Shown one piece after another: positions 16,980-25,214 of a DNA stretch of 53,087 nt. Each line of letters starts with the position of its first letter. Position 1 is the first letter of the stretch. The DNA is from an uncultured Lachnospiraceae bacterium. GTDB taxonomy: Bacteria; Bacillota; Clostridia; Lachnospirales; Lachnospiraceae. Under the pieces are notes generated by a model. That model saw only the letters and a list, made by a program, of their open reading frames with translations. It was not told the DNA's origin and searched no databases. The stretch lies in assembly GCA_905209075.1 (NCBI GenBank), contig CAJLRL010000014.1, positions 1 through 53,087 of the forward strand. The letters are read 5' to 3'. A program made the position numbers and the translations under genes.

Positions 16980-17558
16980 ATGTTATTACAATATGAAACA
17001 AGCCGTCTCATACTTAAAGTTCTAAAATCAGACAGCGCTCCATTGGTTGTCGATTTTTATAATAGAGATAAAGAGTTATTCGAAAAATACGAAATAGACC
17101 GCATCGGTGATTTTTACTCCACCAGATACCAGCAGAAGGTTTTAAAATACGAATATAATATGGCAGTTAAATCATCCATGATCCGCTATTATGTTTTTTT
17201 AAAGGATAATCCCTCTAAAATAATAGGCACTGTCTGTCTGCACAATATTTCAGCAAATTTTTATGGCTGCTGCGAGATCGGTTATAAATTTTCCAGCCAA
17301 TATCACCATATGGGCTATGCCAGGGAAGCTGTTATCCAGTGCATCCACGTTGCTTTCAGCGCTCTCGGATTAAACCGCATCACCGCAATGGTATGTATTG
17401 GGAATGAACCTTCAGAAAAGCTTCTTACCGGTATAGGTTTTGAAAAGGAAGGTCTCTGCCGCGAATATCTTATGCTCCACGGCAGATGGATGGATCATTA
17501 TCTTTTCTCCCTTTTAAAGCATGATTTCTATCGCAGGTCGATCGGGCAGAACCAATAG
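16980..17558 (+). CDS. GNAT family N-acetyltransferase, RimJ/RimL type
   Basis: This 192-residue protein starts with ETSRLILKVLKSDSA and has IIGTVCLHNIS. The acetyl-CoA loop region is HHMGYAREAV, followed by NRITAMVCIGNEPSEKLLTGIGFEKEGLCREY, typical of RimJ/RimL acetyltransferases. The substrate is not predictable. Its last 31 nt overlap the convergent DUF6128 gene. Confidence 0.9.
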   Translation: MLLQYETSRLILKVLKSDSAPLVVDFYNRDKELFEKYEIDRIGDFYSTRYQQKVLKYEYNMAVKSSMIRYYVFLKDNPSKIIGTVCLHNISANFYGCCEIGYKFSSQYHHMGYAREAVIQCIHVAFSALGLNRITAMVCIGNEPSEKLLTGIGFEKEGLCREYLMLHGRWMDHYLFSLLKHDFYRRSIGQNQ

Positions 17559-18319
17559 CCAAATATACCGCTTTCCACATCTGCCGCTGTGACAGGTGCA
17601 GCCGGTTCAAATTCATTAAATCCAAATATCTTTGCCATCATACGTTCCGGCGCCTCACTTACCCCCGGTACCCCAAGATATTCCCGGCCATTGCTGTCTG
17701 TCTTTATGACCAGATGTTTATAATTTGCATATCCATGCATCAGAAAACTATTATTTACAAGATACCAGTTTTTTGATGGCATTGTCCTAAGGTCGGATAT
17801 GTCAATGCGCCTTACGTTTTTCTTCTTCTGTTGTATCGATTCCTTTTTTTCTTCTGCCACAGGTATTTCCTGTTTCATCTGCAGAACCGCACTGTCATCA
17901 TGATCTACGATCCTTTGCTCTGCAGCAGTCGGTTTGTATGGTATTATATCATGCTGCGTCACTACCTCCATATCATCAGTCCAGCAGCTTGCCATAAAAT
18001 CATCCGGCATTTCTATCCTTATCCCTTTTACATCATCAATGTCGTAGCCGGTATCCTTTATTTTTTCTGTATCAAACTCATAAACCTGACGTATTTCACC
18101 ATCACCCATTTTGATTTCTCCAAGTAAAATACCCACCGTATCTTCAAATATCAGATATACTTTTCCACTTGCTCCACTTATTGTCTGCGATTTTATGACA
18201 ATCATCATCCGTGTGATCTTACTCTGGCTTTCTACTTTTATAAATCCTGTATTGTTACTTTTTTTTAATTCTTTATACTGGTATAAATATGTAATAAACC
18301 GCTTCATTTCATTATCCAC
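17528..18319 (-). CDS. DUF6128-like hypothetical protein
   Basis: This 263-residue protein has an N-terminal beta-rich half with IKSQTISGASGKVYLI, a basic/Gln-rich linker (about 150-175), and a C-terminal half with GREYLGVPGVSEAPERMMAKIFGF and GYWFCPIDL. These C-terminal features fit the DUF6128 family of Lachnospiraceae (from memory). The start is uncertain: a GTG at 18319 or an ATG at 18307, neither with a strong ribosome binding site. It has no signal peptide or membrane segment. Function unknown. Confidence 0.7.
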   Translation of the reverse strand: MDNEMKRFITYLYQYKELKKSNNTGFIKVESQSKITRMMIVIKSQTISGASGKVYLIFEDTVGILLGEIKMGDGEIRQVYEFDTEKIKDTGYDIDDVKGIRIEMPDDFMASCWTDDMEVVTQHDIIPYKPTAAEQRIVDHDDSAVLQMKQEIPVAEEKKESIQQKKKNVRRIDISDLRTMPSKNWYLVNNSFLMHGYANYKHLVIKTDSNGREYLGVPGVSEAPERMMAKIFGFNEFEPAAPVTAADVESGIFGYWFCPIDLR

Positions 18320-18430
18320 ATGACTTGTTTTTTATATTCTATTATAGCTTGCATGAATTTATGCTATCTGATCCGGTTACATTATTATTGGATAAAATTT
18401 CATATATGCAGGAAGTTTTAGCAAATAAAA

Positions 18431-18445
18431 TAATAATAATTACTA
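18431..18445 (+). promoter_or_regulatory. Candidate Per box
   Basis: TAATAATAATTACTA matches 12 of 15 positions of the PerR box TTATAATNATTATAA (counting N). It lies 7 nt upstream of the -35 of the perR promoter, which would fit autoregulation. The local sequence is AT-rich, so chance matches are possible. Confidence 0.4.
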
Positions 18446-18452
18446 TTTTCTA

Positions 18453-18481
18453 TTGACAAATGAGAAAAATGGTTATATAGT
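18453..18481 (+). promoter_or_regulatory. perR promoter
   Basis: The -35 is TTGACA (18453-18458), the spacer 17 nt and the -10 TATAGT (18476-18481). It is followed by a short leader and a GAGAGGAG ribosome binding site before the ATG at 18525. Confidence 0.82.
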
Positions 18482-18524
18482 AATATCAGTAACAATTCCT
18501 GATTTGTTTTGAGAGGAGAGTCAA

Positions 18525-18914
18525 ATGATTAAGTATAGTCGACAGAGAGAATGCATAGTTAATTTTCTTGCAAGCCGGACTGATCACCCGACTGCTGAGA
18601 CAATTTACTTAAATACTAAAAAAGATTTTCCAAATATCAGTCTGGGAACTGTTTACAGGAATCTTTCCTTACTTGAGGAAATCGGAGAGATCATTAAAAT
18701 TTCTACCGGATACGGACCTGATAGATACGACTACAACACAAAGCCCCATTATCACTTTATATGCAGGCAGTGCGGACGTGTCATGGATCTTGATCTAGAC
18801 TTTAATGATAATCTGGTTCATCGTGCACAGGATGCAACCGAACACACAATAGAAAGCTGCTCGGTTTCCTTTACAGGATTATGTGCTGATTGTGCATCCA
18901 ATACAACAAATTAA
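18525..18914 (+). CDS. perR: Fur family peroxide regulator, PerR-like
   Basis: This 129-residue protein has the Fur winged helix (SRQRECIVNFLASRTDHPTAETIY; ISLGTVYRNLSLLEEIGEI). The metal-sensing site DRYDYNTKPHYHF has the Asp and the two His expected of PerR. Two structural zinc pairs are present (CRQCG and CADC). The next gene, 25 nt away, is reverse rubrerythrin, a known PerR target in Clostridium. So the pair is likely a peroxide-response operon. Confidence 0.92.
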   Translation: MIKYSRQRECIVNFLASRTDHPTAETIYLNTKKDFPNISLGTVYRNLSLLEEIGEIIKISTGYGPDRYDYNTKPHYHFICRQCGRVMDLDLDFNDNLVHRAQDATEHTIESCSVSFTGLCADCASNTTN

Positions 18915-18939
18915 TTTTATTTTTTAGGAGGACATTATT

Positions 18940-19527
18940 ATGGCTAAATGGGTTTGTAGTGTTTGTGGATATGTTTATGAGGGAGATGCAGCTCCAGCTG
19001 AGTGCCCTGTTTGTCACGTAGGTGCTGATAAATTTAAAAAAGTAGAAGGAGATCTTGCACTTGCAGCTGAACACGAATTCGGTGTTTACGCAAGCACAGT
19101 TAAAAACAATCCTGAAATTTCAGATGAAGATAAAAAATTCATTTTTGACCAGTTAAAAGCTAATTTCGAGGGCGAGTGCTCAGAAGTCGGAATGTATCTT
19201 TGCATGGCACGTGTAGCACACCGTGAGGGATATCCTGAGATCGGTCTTTACTGGGAAAAAGCAGCTTATGAAGAGGCTGAGCATGCAGCTAAATTTGCAG
19301 AAATGCTCGGAGAGGATCTTGAGCCAAATATGAAGGCAACAACAAAAGATAACCTCAAATGGAGAGTTGACTGTGAGTTCGGTGCTACTGCCGGAAAGGT
19401 TGACCTCGCTAAATGCGCTAAGAAAAATAACCTTGATGCAATCCATGATACAGTTCATGAGATGGCTCGTGACGAGGCTAGACATGGCAAAGCATTAAAG
19501 GGATTACTTGACAGATATTTCGGATAA
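18940..19527 (+). CDS. Reverse rubrerythrin (rubredoxin domain first)
   Basis: It reduces hydrogen peroxide (and, via partners, oxygen) in anaerobes. The 195 residues have an N-terminal rubredoxin-like centre with CSVCGYVYEG and CPVCHVG, then a ferritin-like diiron domain with ANFEGECSEVGMY, YEEAEHAAKFAEML and ARDEARHGKAL. The domain order is the reverse of classical rubrerythrin. A strong AGGAGG site precedes the ATG. It is co-transcribed with perR and ends at the terminator at 19566-19600. Confidence 0.96.
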   Translation: MAKWVCSVCGYVYEGDAAPAECPVCHVGADKFKKVEGDLALAAEHEFGVYASTVKNNPEISDEDKKFIFDQLKANFEGECSEVGMYLCMARVAHREGYPEIGLYWEKAAYEEAEHAAKFAEMLGEDLEPNMKATTKDNLKWRVDCEFGATAGKVDLAKCAKKNNLDAIHDTVHEMARDEARHGKALKGLLDRYFG

Positions 19528-19565
19528 TGCAAACACCGCTGTCATGCGATATGATAAAACTTTAA

Positions 19566-19600
19566 GAGGGATGGACACTCACTTTGTCCATCCCTCCTTT
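19566..19600. terminator. Terminator between reverse rubrerythrin and the M42 peptidase
   Basis: A perfect 12-bp stem GAGGGATGGACA / TGTCCATCCCTC has a 7-nt loop, followed on the plus strand by CTTTT. It lies between convergent genes and can work in both directions. Confidence 0.88.
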
Positions 19601-19643
19601 TACGTCTATTGATCTTCAGACAATATAACTATTCTGCTGCGTG

Positions 19644-20678
19644 TTAAACAGCTGTTGTAATATACCCCTTCAGCAATTTAAATGTATTTTTCACTCCGTC
19701 CATATGTGAACGCTCGTAGTTGTGTGATGCATACACGCCAGGGCCTATAAGACCGTGGCGGATATCATATCCACTGTGAAGTGTCGCCTCAACATCCGAT
19801 CCGTAATGAGGATATACGTCTATCGCATAATCAAGTTCCAGTTTTCTGGCAAGCTCTGATAATTCTGTGACAAGATCATAATTATATGGTCCTCCTGAAT
19901 CCTTTGCACATATTGACACCATACGCTCTGTACATCCCAGGTCAGCTCCGACGCATCCCATGTCTACAGATATCATCTCTTCTGTATCTTCCGGAACAAA
20001 GCTTCCGCCATGACCTACTTCCTCGTATACCGTAAAAAGCAATGTAACCTTTCTGTTCAGTTTCCAGCCCTCTTCCTTTACTGCATGTGCTATGCCAAGA
20101 AGTACTGATGCCGATAATTTATCGTCAAGAAATCTGCTCTTTATATATCCGCTTTTTGTTATAACAGTTTTTGGATCCATTGCTATAATGTCACCGGTCT
20201 GGATGCCAAGCGCCTTTACGTCCTCTTTATTATCTACGTTTTCATCAAGCAGTATTTCCATATTTTCTTCTTTTGCTTCAACCTTTTCATCAGCTACGTG
20301 TGCAGATGGTTCTGTATTTAAAACAACTCCCGTATACTCTCTTCCATCACGAGTAAATACCATACAGTTTTCACCATCGGCTGTGTTCCACTGATGTCCG
20401 CCAAGCGTTGTCGGGCGGAGACGTCCATTATCTTTTATAGAACGGACCATCGCTCCAAGCGTGTCCACATGGGCTGCAAGAACAAGTGGATTTCCCTCTC
20501 CACCTATTGTTACACTTACATTTCCCTTATTCGAAACACAAGGTTCATACCCCATTGTCTCAAGCTCCTTTACAAGATACTGCGCAGCTCTTTTTGTGAA
20601 ACCCGTAGGGCTTGCGATCGCTGTTAATGCCTTTAACTGTTTGCCTATATAATCTGAATTTTTCTCTGATAACATCAA
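19644..20678 (-). CDS. M42 family metallo-aminopeptidase
   Basis: This is a cytoplasmic dinuclear-metal aminopeptidase of 344 residues. Metal and catalytic motifs are present: AAHVDTLGAMV (His, Asp), FLDDKLSAS, TVYEEVGHGG (Glu-Glu), VDMGCVGADLGC and ASHNYERSHMDG. The central lid insert has an acidic patch (KVEAKEENMEILLDENVDNKEDV). Family members such as YsdC and FrvX act on peptides, or have been called glucanases by mistake. Convergent with reverse rubrerythrin. Confidence 0.92.
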   Translation of the reverse strand: MMLSEKNSDYIGKQLKALTAIASPTGFTKRAAQYLVKELETMGYEPCVSNKGNVSVTIGGEGNPLVLAAHVDTLGAMVRSIKDNGRLRPTTLGGHQWNTADGENCMVFTRDGREYTGVVLNTEPSAHVADEKVEAKEENMEILLDENVDNKEDVKALGIQTGDIIAMDPKTVITKSGYIKSRFLDDKLSASVLLGIAHAVKEEGWKLNRKVTLLFTVYEEVGHGGSFVPEDTEEMISVDMGCVGADLGCTERMVSICAKDSGGPYNYDLVTELSELARKLELDYAIDVYPHYGSDVEATLHSGYDIRHGLIGPGVYASHNYERSHMDGVKNTFKLLKGYITTAV

Positions 20679-20749
20679 TATTTCTCCTCTTCGATTAATA
20701 TGTACTCATATGCTTTAGTCAGCAATACATTTTATGATTTAAATTAAAT

Positions 20750-22726
20750 TCATACTTCATTGCCGGCATCAACAATTATAGCATCTGAATAATATTGCTT
20801 CAACATTTCTATTATCATCTGCTGGCTTAGCCTTGTATGGACAATCGCAAAATATATTCCCCCATATTTTGATTTACGTTCGTTTTCCTCAATCCCGGCA
20901 GCTTTTCCTTTTTCTGTAACACGCTTTTCTTTATTTCCGTTTTCCTCGATTTCTTCCAGATATCCTTCTTTGACAAGCAGCTCATTTACAAATGCCGCCG
21001 ATAGCTTTTTACGTTCTTTATCTTCAGGACAAAGTGCATTTATGCTGTCCGTAAGCTCTGATATCATGCATTTATCCTTTAATCCAACCAGATCAAGCTT
21101 CCCCGGTTCAATATAAAATGGCTGTTTCTTTTTACTTTTGCTGACAGGTGAAACATCTTCTGTTGTAAGGTCTTCTACTTTAATCGCCTGGGATATACTT
21201 TTTTCAGCAATGAATTTATTTATCTCCTCGATAAAAACATCTCCATAGCTTTTTATTTTCTGTTCTCCCATTCCGTATACTTCTGCCATTTTTTCTTTTG
21301 TTTCCGGACACTTCGCACACATATCCTTTAATGTCTTGTCGGAACAGATTATGTATGGTGGAACCGATTTTTCAGAAGCAAGCTTCATCCTGCATATTCG
21401 GAGTTTCTCAAACAATTCCTGTCCCACTGCGCTGAGTCCTGCAAGCTGCAATGCTTTTTTACGCACTTTTCCGTTTTGTATATAGTTTTCTTCTTCATCG
21501 TCCCCGACAACAACACAATTACTGCATTTATTGCATACACATGGTGTTGTATCACCAAAATACGAAAGTATAAACTGACGTAAACACTTATCTGTCTCGC
21601 AGTAGTTTATCATCTGATTCAGCTTTCTCTGGTCATTTGCCCTTTTAAGCGGATCGTCCCCGCCTTCACCCTGGGTAACCTTATATTGGAGCAGACGTTT
21701 ATTTATCATTATGTCCTGCTTTGAAAAAAACAGAACACATTCTGCTTCCTCACCATCACGTCCCGCCCTTCCGGCTTCCTGATAATAATATTCCAGGCTT
21801 TGAGGCATATTATAGTGCAGTACATATCGTACATTCGATTTGTCAATTCCCATTCCAAACGCATTTGTCGCAACCATAACACGGATTCTGTCATATGTAA
21901 AATCATCCTGATTTTTCTTCCGCTCCTCAAGTGACATCCCGGCATGATATCTTCCCGCCTGAATACCATACTGCAGTAAAAGTGCATGCAGGTTATCCAC
22001 ATTCTTCTTTGTTGCGCAGTATATTATTCCACTTTCGTCCTCATGTTTTTTCACATAATTTATTATACTGTTATCAGTTTCCCTGCCTCCTTTACGTGCT
22101 ACTACACTAAAAAACAGATTTGGTCTGTCAAAACCAGTTACCATTGTCACCGGATTTTCAAGGCTCAGACTTTTTATAATATCATTCTTTACACGCTCTG
22201 TTGCAGTCGCTGTAAATGCGCTTACTATCGGACGTTTTGGAAGTCTTACAAGGAAATCCTCTATTTCAAGATAACTTGGTCTGAAATCCTGTCCCCATTG
22301 CGATATACAATGCGCCTCATCTACTGTAAGCATAGATATCTGTCCATTGCAGGCAAATTCAAGGAATCTCGGTGTATTAAGTCTTTCAGGCGCCACATAG
22401 ATTATCTTATAGCGCCCCTGCGCAGCATATGAAAGTGCTGTGCGTATCTGATTTTCCGTAAGTGAGCTGTTTATATATGCCGCATGCACTCCTGCCTGAT
22501 TTAATGCTTTTACCTGATCCGACATAAGCGATATAAGAGGAGAGACAACAATAGTCGTTCCTTCAAGCATAAGCGCCGGAAGCTGGTAACACAGTGACTT
22601 TCCCGCTCCGGTCGGCATGATGCCAAGCACATCTTTCCCCTGTAATATTCCTTCTATAAGTTCGCTCTGCCCTTTTCGCAGACTGTCATATCCAAAATAA
22701 TGTTTTAATGTCTGATTTATATTCAT
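20750..22726 (-). CDS. recQ: ATP-dependent DNA helicase RecQ
   Basis: This 658-residue 3'-5' helicase has FGYDSLRKGQSELIEGIL, Walker A MPTGAGKS, DEAHCISQWGQDFRPSY, SAFTATAT, GIIYCATK and QEAGRAGRDGE. The zinc-binding cysteines are in CETDKCLRQFILSYFGD and CNKCSNC. An RQC-type winged helix is weak, and an HRDC domain lies at about 435-510. About 130 further residues end in a charged winged-helix-like segment. Longer than E. coli RecQ, as is common in Clostridia. Confidence 0.95.
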   Translation of the reverse strand: MNINQTLKHYFGYDSLRKGQSELIEGILQGKDVLGIMPTGAGKSLCYQLPALMLEGTTIVVSPLISLMSDQVKALNQAGVHAAYINSSLTENQIRTALSYAAQGRYKIIYVAPERLNTPRFLEFACNGQISMLTVDEAHCISQWGQDFRPSYLEIEDFLVRLPKRPIVSAFTATATERVKNDIIKSLSLENPVTMVTGFDRPNLFFSVVARKGGRETDNSIINYVKKHEDESGIIYCATKKNVDNLHALLLQYGIQAGRYHAGMSLEERKKNQDDFTYDRIRVMVATNAFGMGIDKSNVRYVLHYNMPQSLEYYYQEAGRAGRDGEEAECVLFFSKQDIMINKRLLQYKVTQGEGGDDPLKRANDQRKLNQMINYCETDKCLRQFILSYFGDTTPCVCNKCSNCVVVGDDEEENYIQNGKVRKKALQLAGLSAVGQELFEKLRICRMKLASEKSVPPYIICSDKTLKDMCAKCPETKEKMAEVYGMGEQKIKSYGDVFIEEINKFIAEKSISQAIKVEDLTTEDVSPVSKSKKKQPFYIEPGKLDLVGLKDKCMISELTDSINALCPEDKERKKLSAAFVNELLVKEGYLEEIEENGNKEKRVTEKGKAAGIEENERKSKYGGIYFAIVHTRLSQQMIIEMLKQYYSDAIIVDAGNEV

Positions 22727-22917
22727 TTTGTGATCCTCTTATTTTTTATATTTTCATTGTAGGTTCCGGTGGTTTTAAAGTCAACTGCTTTAGCCTCCAC
22801 TGATTTTATATGAATAAAAAACTATCACACTTGCAGTAACATTTTTCACATGCTATCATTTACATTATTAACATATATACCAGATATTTTACAATAGACT
22901 ATGATAGGAATTATACT

Positions 22918-23508
22918 ATGAAAATCGACAGAGATGATATGCTTGAACTTACACGCCGTATGAGTGTTGCAAGGAACTGCTTTAGCAGGATCGCAGGCGC
23001 TTATATGGATGAAGATGGCTTCGTGGACGAATCTTTTAACACACATTTTCTCAAACTGACAAAAAGTGAACAGGAAAAAAATATTAAGATTGCCAAGGCT
23101 ATACCTTTTGCAAAGCCGGAAGATGAACTTGTGAATATAGATATGAAAACGCAGATGAGAAGTAAAGACAGCCTTTGGCAGCTTCTTATGGCACTCCGTG
23201 AGTGCGAACTTAAAAACGATGCCCTGCTCTATAACCTGTATGAATATATCGGTGAGCGTTATGATCCGGGCTATCCTTATGGGATTTATGTATTTTACGG
23301 AAATTATGATGTACCTGTAAAAGGTGCTGATAATGAAAGCCAGTGGGAATCAGAGGAGGTGTACAGATTCATGATCTGTGCGATAAGTCCTCTGCACGAT
23401 GATTATGAAATGGGTACACCTCAGGCTGGTTTTCTGTTCCCGGCATTTGCAAACCGCAGTACTGATGTTACATCCATCAATGTATTTAATGATCCGGGAT
23501 TATTCTAA
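22918..23508 (+). CDS. Short DUF4317-like protein
   Basis: This 196-residue protein starts RDDMLELTRRMSVARNCFSRIAGAYMDEDG, which resembles the DUF4317 N terminus. It continues with a DSLWQLLMALRECELKNDALLYNLYEYI segment and FLFPAFANRSTDVTSINVF. DUF4317 proteins are usually about twice this length, so this looks like a half-length version. The C terminus reads as natural rather than truncated. Function unknown. Its end overlaps the convergent lipoprotein gene by 4 nt. Confidence 0.65.
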   Translation: MKIDRDDMLELTRRMSVARNCFSRIAGAYMDEDGFVDESFNTHFLKLTKSEQEKNIKIAKAIPFAKPEDELVNIDMKTQMRSKDSLWQLLMALRECELKNDALLYNLYEYIGERYDPGYPYGIYVFYGNYDVPVKGADNESQWESEEVYRFMICAISPLHDDYEMGTPQAGFLFPAFANRSTDVTSINVFNDPGLF

Positions 23509-25091
23509 TTGATCTGTTGGTTCATCTCATCAACCACTGCATCAATCCCGGCTTCATGCAATTTATTATTAAAAACTTCATAGTATTCTTTCCAGTCAGC
23601 GCAATCCTCTGCTTTATTATTATTAAAATCAAGCAGGGAATCCAGATTATTCACATAGCTTATAATTTCTGATACCGCCTTATACTGGCTTTCTACGGCG
23701 GAACTGTTGAATGCAAAGTCATCCGCCTGCATTTTTTCACGCAGCTCATCTATATCAGATCTTGTTGTTTTGATTTCCGTATCCACATATGGCTCCATAA
23801 TCATGCATATTGAAAGATTTCCAAGCGGAATTCTGTACAGATCCAATTCACTCCATTTTTTGTCTGTCTGATATGTGTTTCCATCAGATGTGTAGTCTGT
23901 ATCTTTTATGCCATATAATAATAACTCAGACATTTCCTTTGTAGTGTCTACCTGATTTAAAAACTCAAGAGCCTGGTCTATATGGTCTGATTCTGACGGT
24001 ATCACACTGCTTTGTATCAGAACGTCTCCGGCTGCATCATCATATGGTATCCTCACAAGTTCCCGTCCGGTAGGACTGCTCCAAAGATCAAGTGAATCTG
24101 TCCTCATAAGTGGAGTTGCATCCCATGCGGCTTTCATGAAATAATCATCCCTGTTTTCCGTATCATCTACAAGCTTTGCGTACCCTTTTTCGCTGAAGGT
24201 ATTAAGCGTCCCTACCAATTCGTATGTACGGCTGTCATCGAATATATTTTTGATATTTTTCTCATCATCTCCAGCCCAATAACCGGTATATGTATTTTTA
24301 TCATACATGATCACAGGTGTGTTGGATTCCAATATTCCCCAGCCATAAATAAATGGTGTAAGTTCAGGCTTTTCTGCCTTTACTTTTTCGAAAACAGGTT
24401 CAAGTTCCGAAAGAGGTTTTTTCAGGTCTTCTACCGTAAGTCCAAGATCTATCATAGTTTCCCGGTCTACCAGCCACCCCTGGCAGGTTTCAACAACAGA
24501 TCCGATGCCATACCAGTGTCCATCTTCTTCCGTAAGTGTCCAGTATGTATCATCCATGGCTGCTTTTAGCTGCTTGCCTTTTCCCGCAGACAGATAATCT
24601 GTCATGTCATACAGCATTTCCTTTGGAAGATTATTCGTAACTCTTCCGTAAACCGAACACAATATATCGGGATTTATACCATTTTTCTGAATATATTGGA
24701 TAAAATCAGCCATCGTATCATTGAGCGTATATTCCCATGGGATTTTTATCATTATAATGTCAAAATCATTTCCTGATTCTTTGATCGATTCAGATAATTT
24801 TTTAACCGCCTTATTGTCATATGTCTTATCTGTAAGTATCAGAAGCGTATCATCCTGTATCTGTAGTGTCTTCACATCCTCAACCCATGTCCTTTGATTT
24901 ATTTCCCCAAAGTCATAATAATACTGTATTGTACGTTCTTCGCTTTCTTCACTTACCTGTGCATTATCATTCCCGCTGTCTTTTGTAGATTGTGTATTTT
25001 TTTCTGTTTCACTGGATTTCCCATTACAACCTGCCATTAATCCCAGTGCCATAATTACCACAAGTCCCGATGCCATTAATCTTTTCCGCAT
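23505..25091 (-). CDS. Extracellular solute-binding lipoprotein, LplA/DUF3502-like
   Basis: The start ATG at 25091 has AAAGGGGGA 6 nt upstream; the frame extends to 25109 without a better site. A lipoprotein signal peptide (RKRLMASGLVVIMALGLMAGC) ends in a lipobox. The mature part (about 500 residues) has a type-I binding-protein look, with DMTDYLSAGKGKQL, WYGIGSVVETCQGWLVDRET and a C-terminal NKLHEAGIDAVVDEMNQQ like DUF3502 proteins. These usually serve carbohydrate ABC transporters, but no permease is adjacent. It is a single gene. Confidence 0.75.
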   Translation of the reverse strand: MRKRLMASGLVVIMALGLMAGCNGKSSETEKNTQSTKDSGNDNAQVSEESEERTIQYYYDFGEINQRTWVEDVKTLQIQDDTLLILTDKTYDNKAVKKLSESIKESGNDFDIIMIKIPWEYTLNDTMADFIQYIQKNGINPDILCSVYGRVTNNLPKEMLYDMTDYLSAGKGKQLKAAMDDTYWTLTEEDGHWYGIGSVVETCQGWLVDRETMIDLGLTVEDLKKPLSELEPVFEKVKAEKPELTPFIYGWGILESNTPVIMYDKNTYTGYWAGDDEKNIKNIFDDSRTYELVGTLNTFSEKGYAKLVDDTENRDDYFMKAAWDATPLMRTDSLDLWSSPTGRELVRIPYDDAAGDVLIQSSVIPSESDHIDQALEFLNQVDTTKEMSELLLYGIKDTDYTSDGNTYQTDKKWSELDLYRIPLGNLSICMIMEPYVDTEIKTTRSDIDELREKMQADDFAFNSSAVESQYKAVSEIISYVNNLDSLLDFNNNKAEDCADWKEYYEVFNNKLHEAGIDAVVDEMNQQIN

Positions 25092-25214
25092 AAAAAATCC
25101 CCCTTTCATGCTGTACTTTAAATACCATTCTCTTTGTATCTATAGTGTAACATGAAAAGGGTGTTTTAATGATTAAGGAAAGATTAAGGGTTTGTTATGA
25201 CATCTGTAAAATTG

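Noticed and set aside
18312..18320. Perfect DnaA box TTATCCACA
   Set aside because: It is a single site inside the start of the DUF6128-like gene, with no cluster of boxes and no dnaA/dnaN nearby; it is not an origin.
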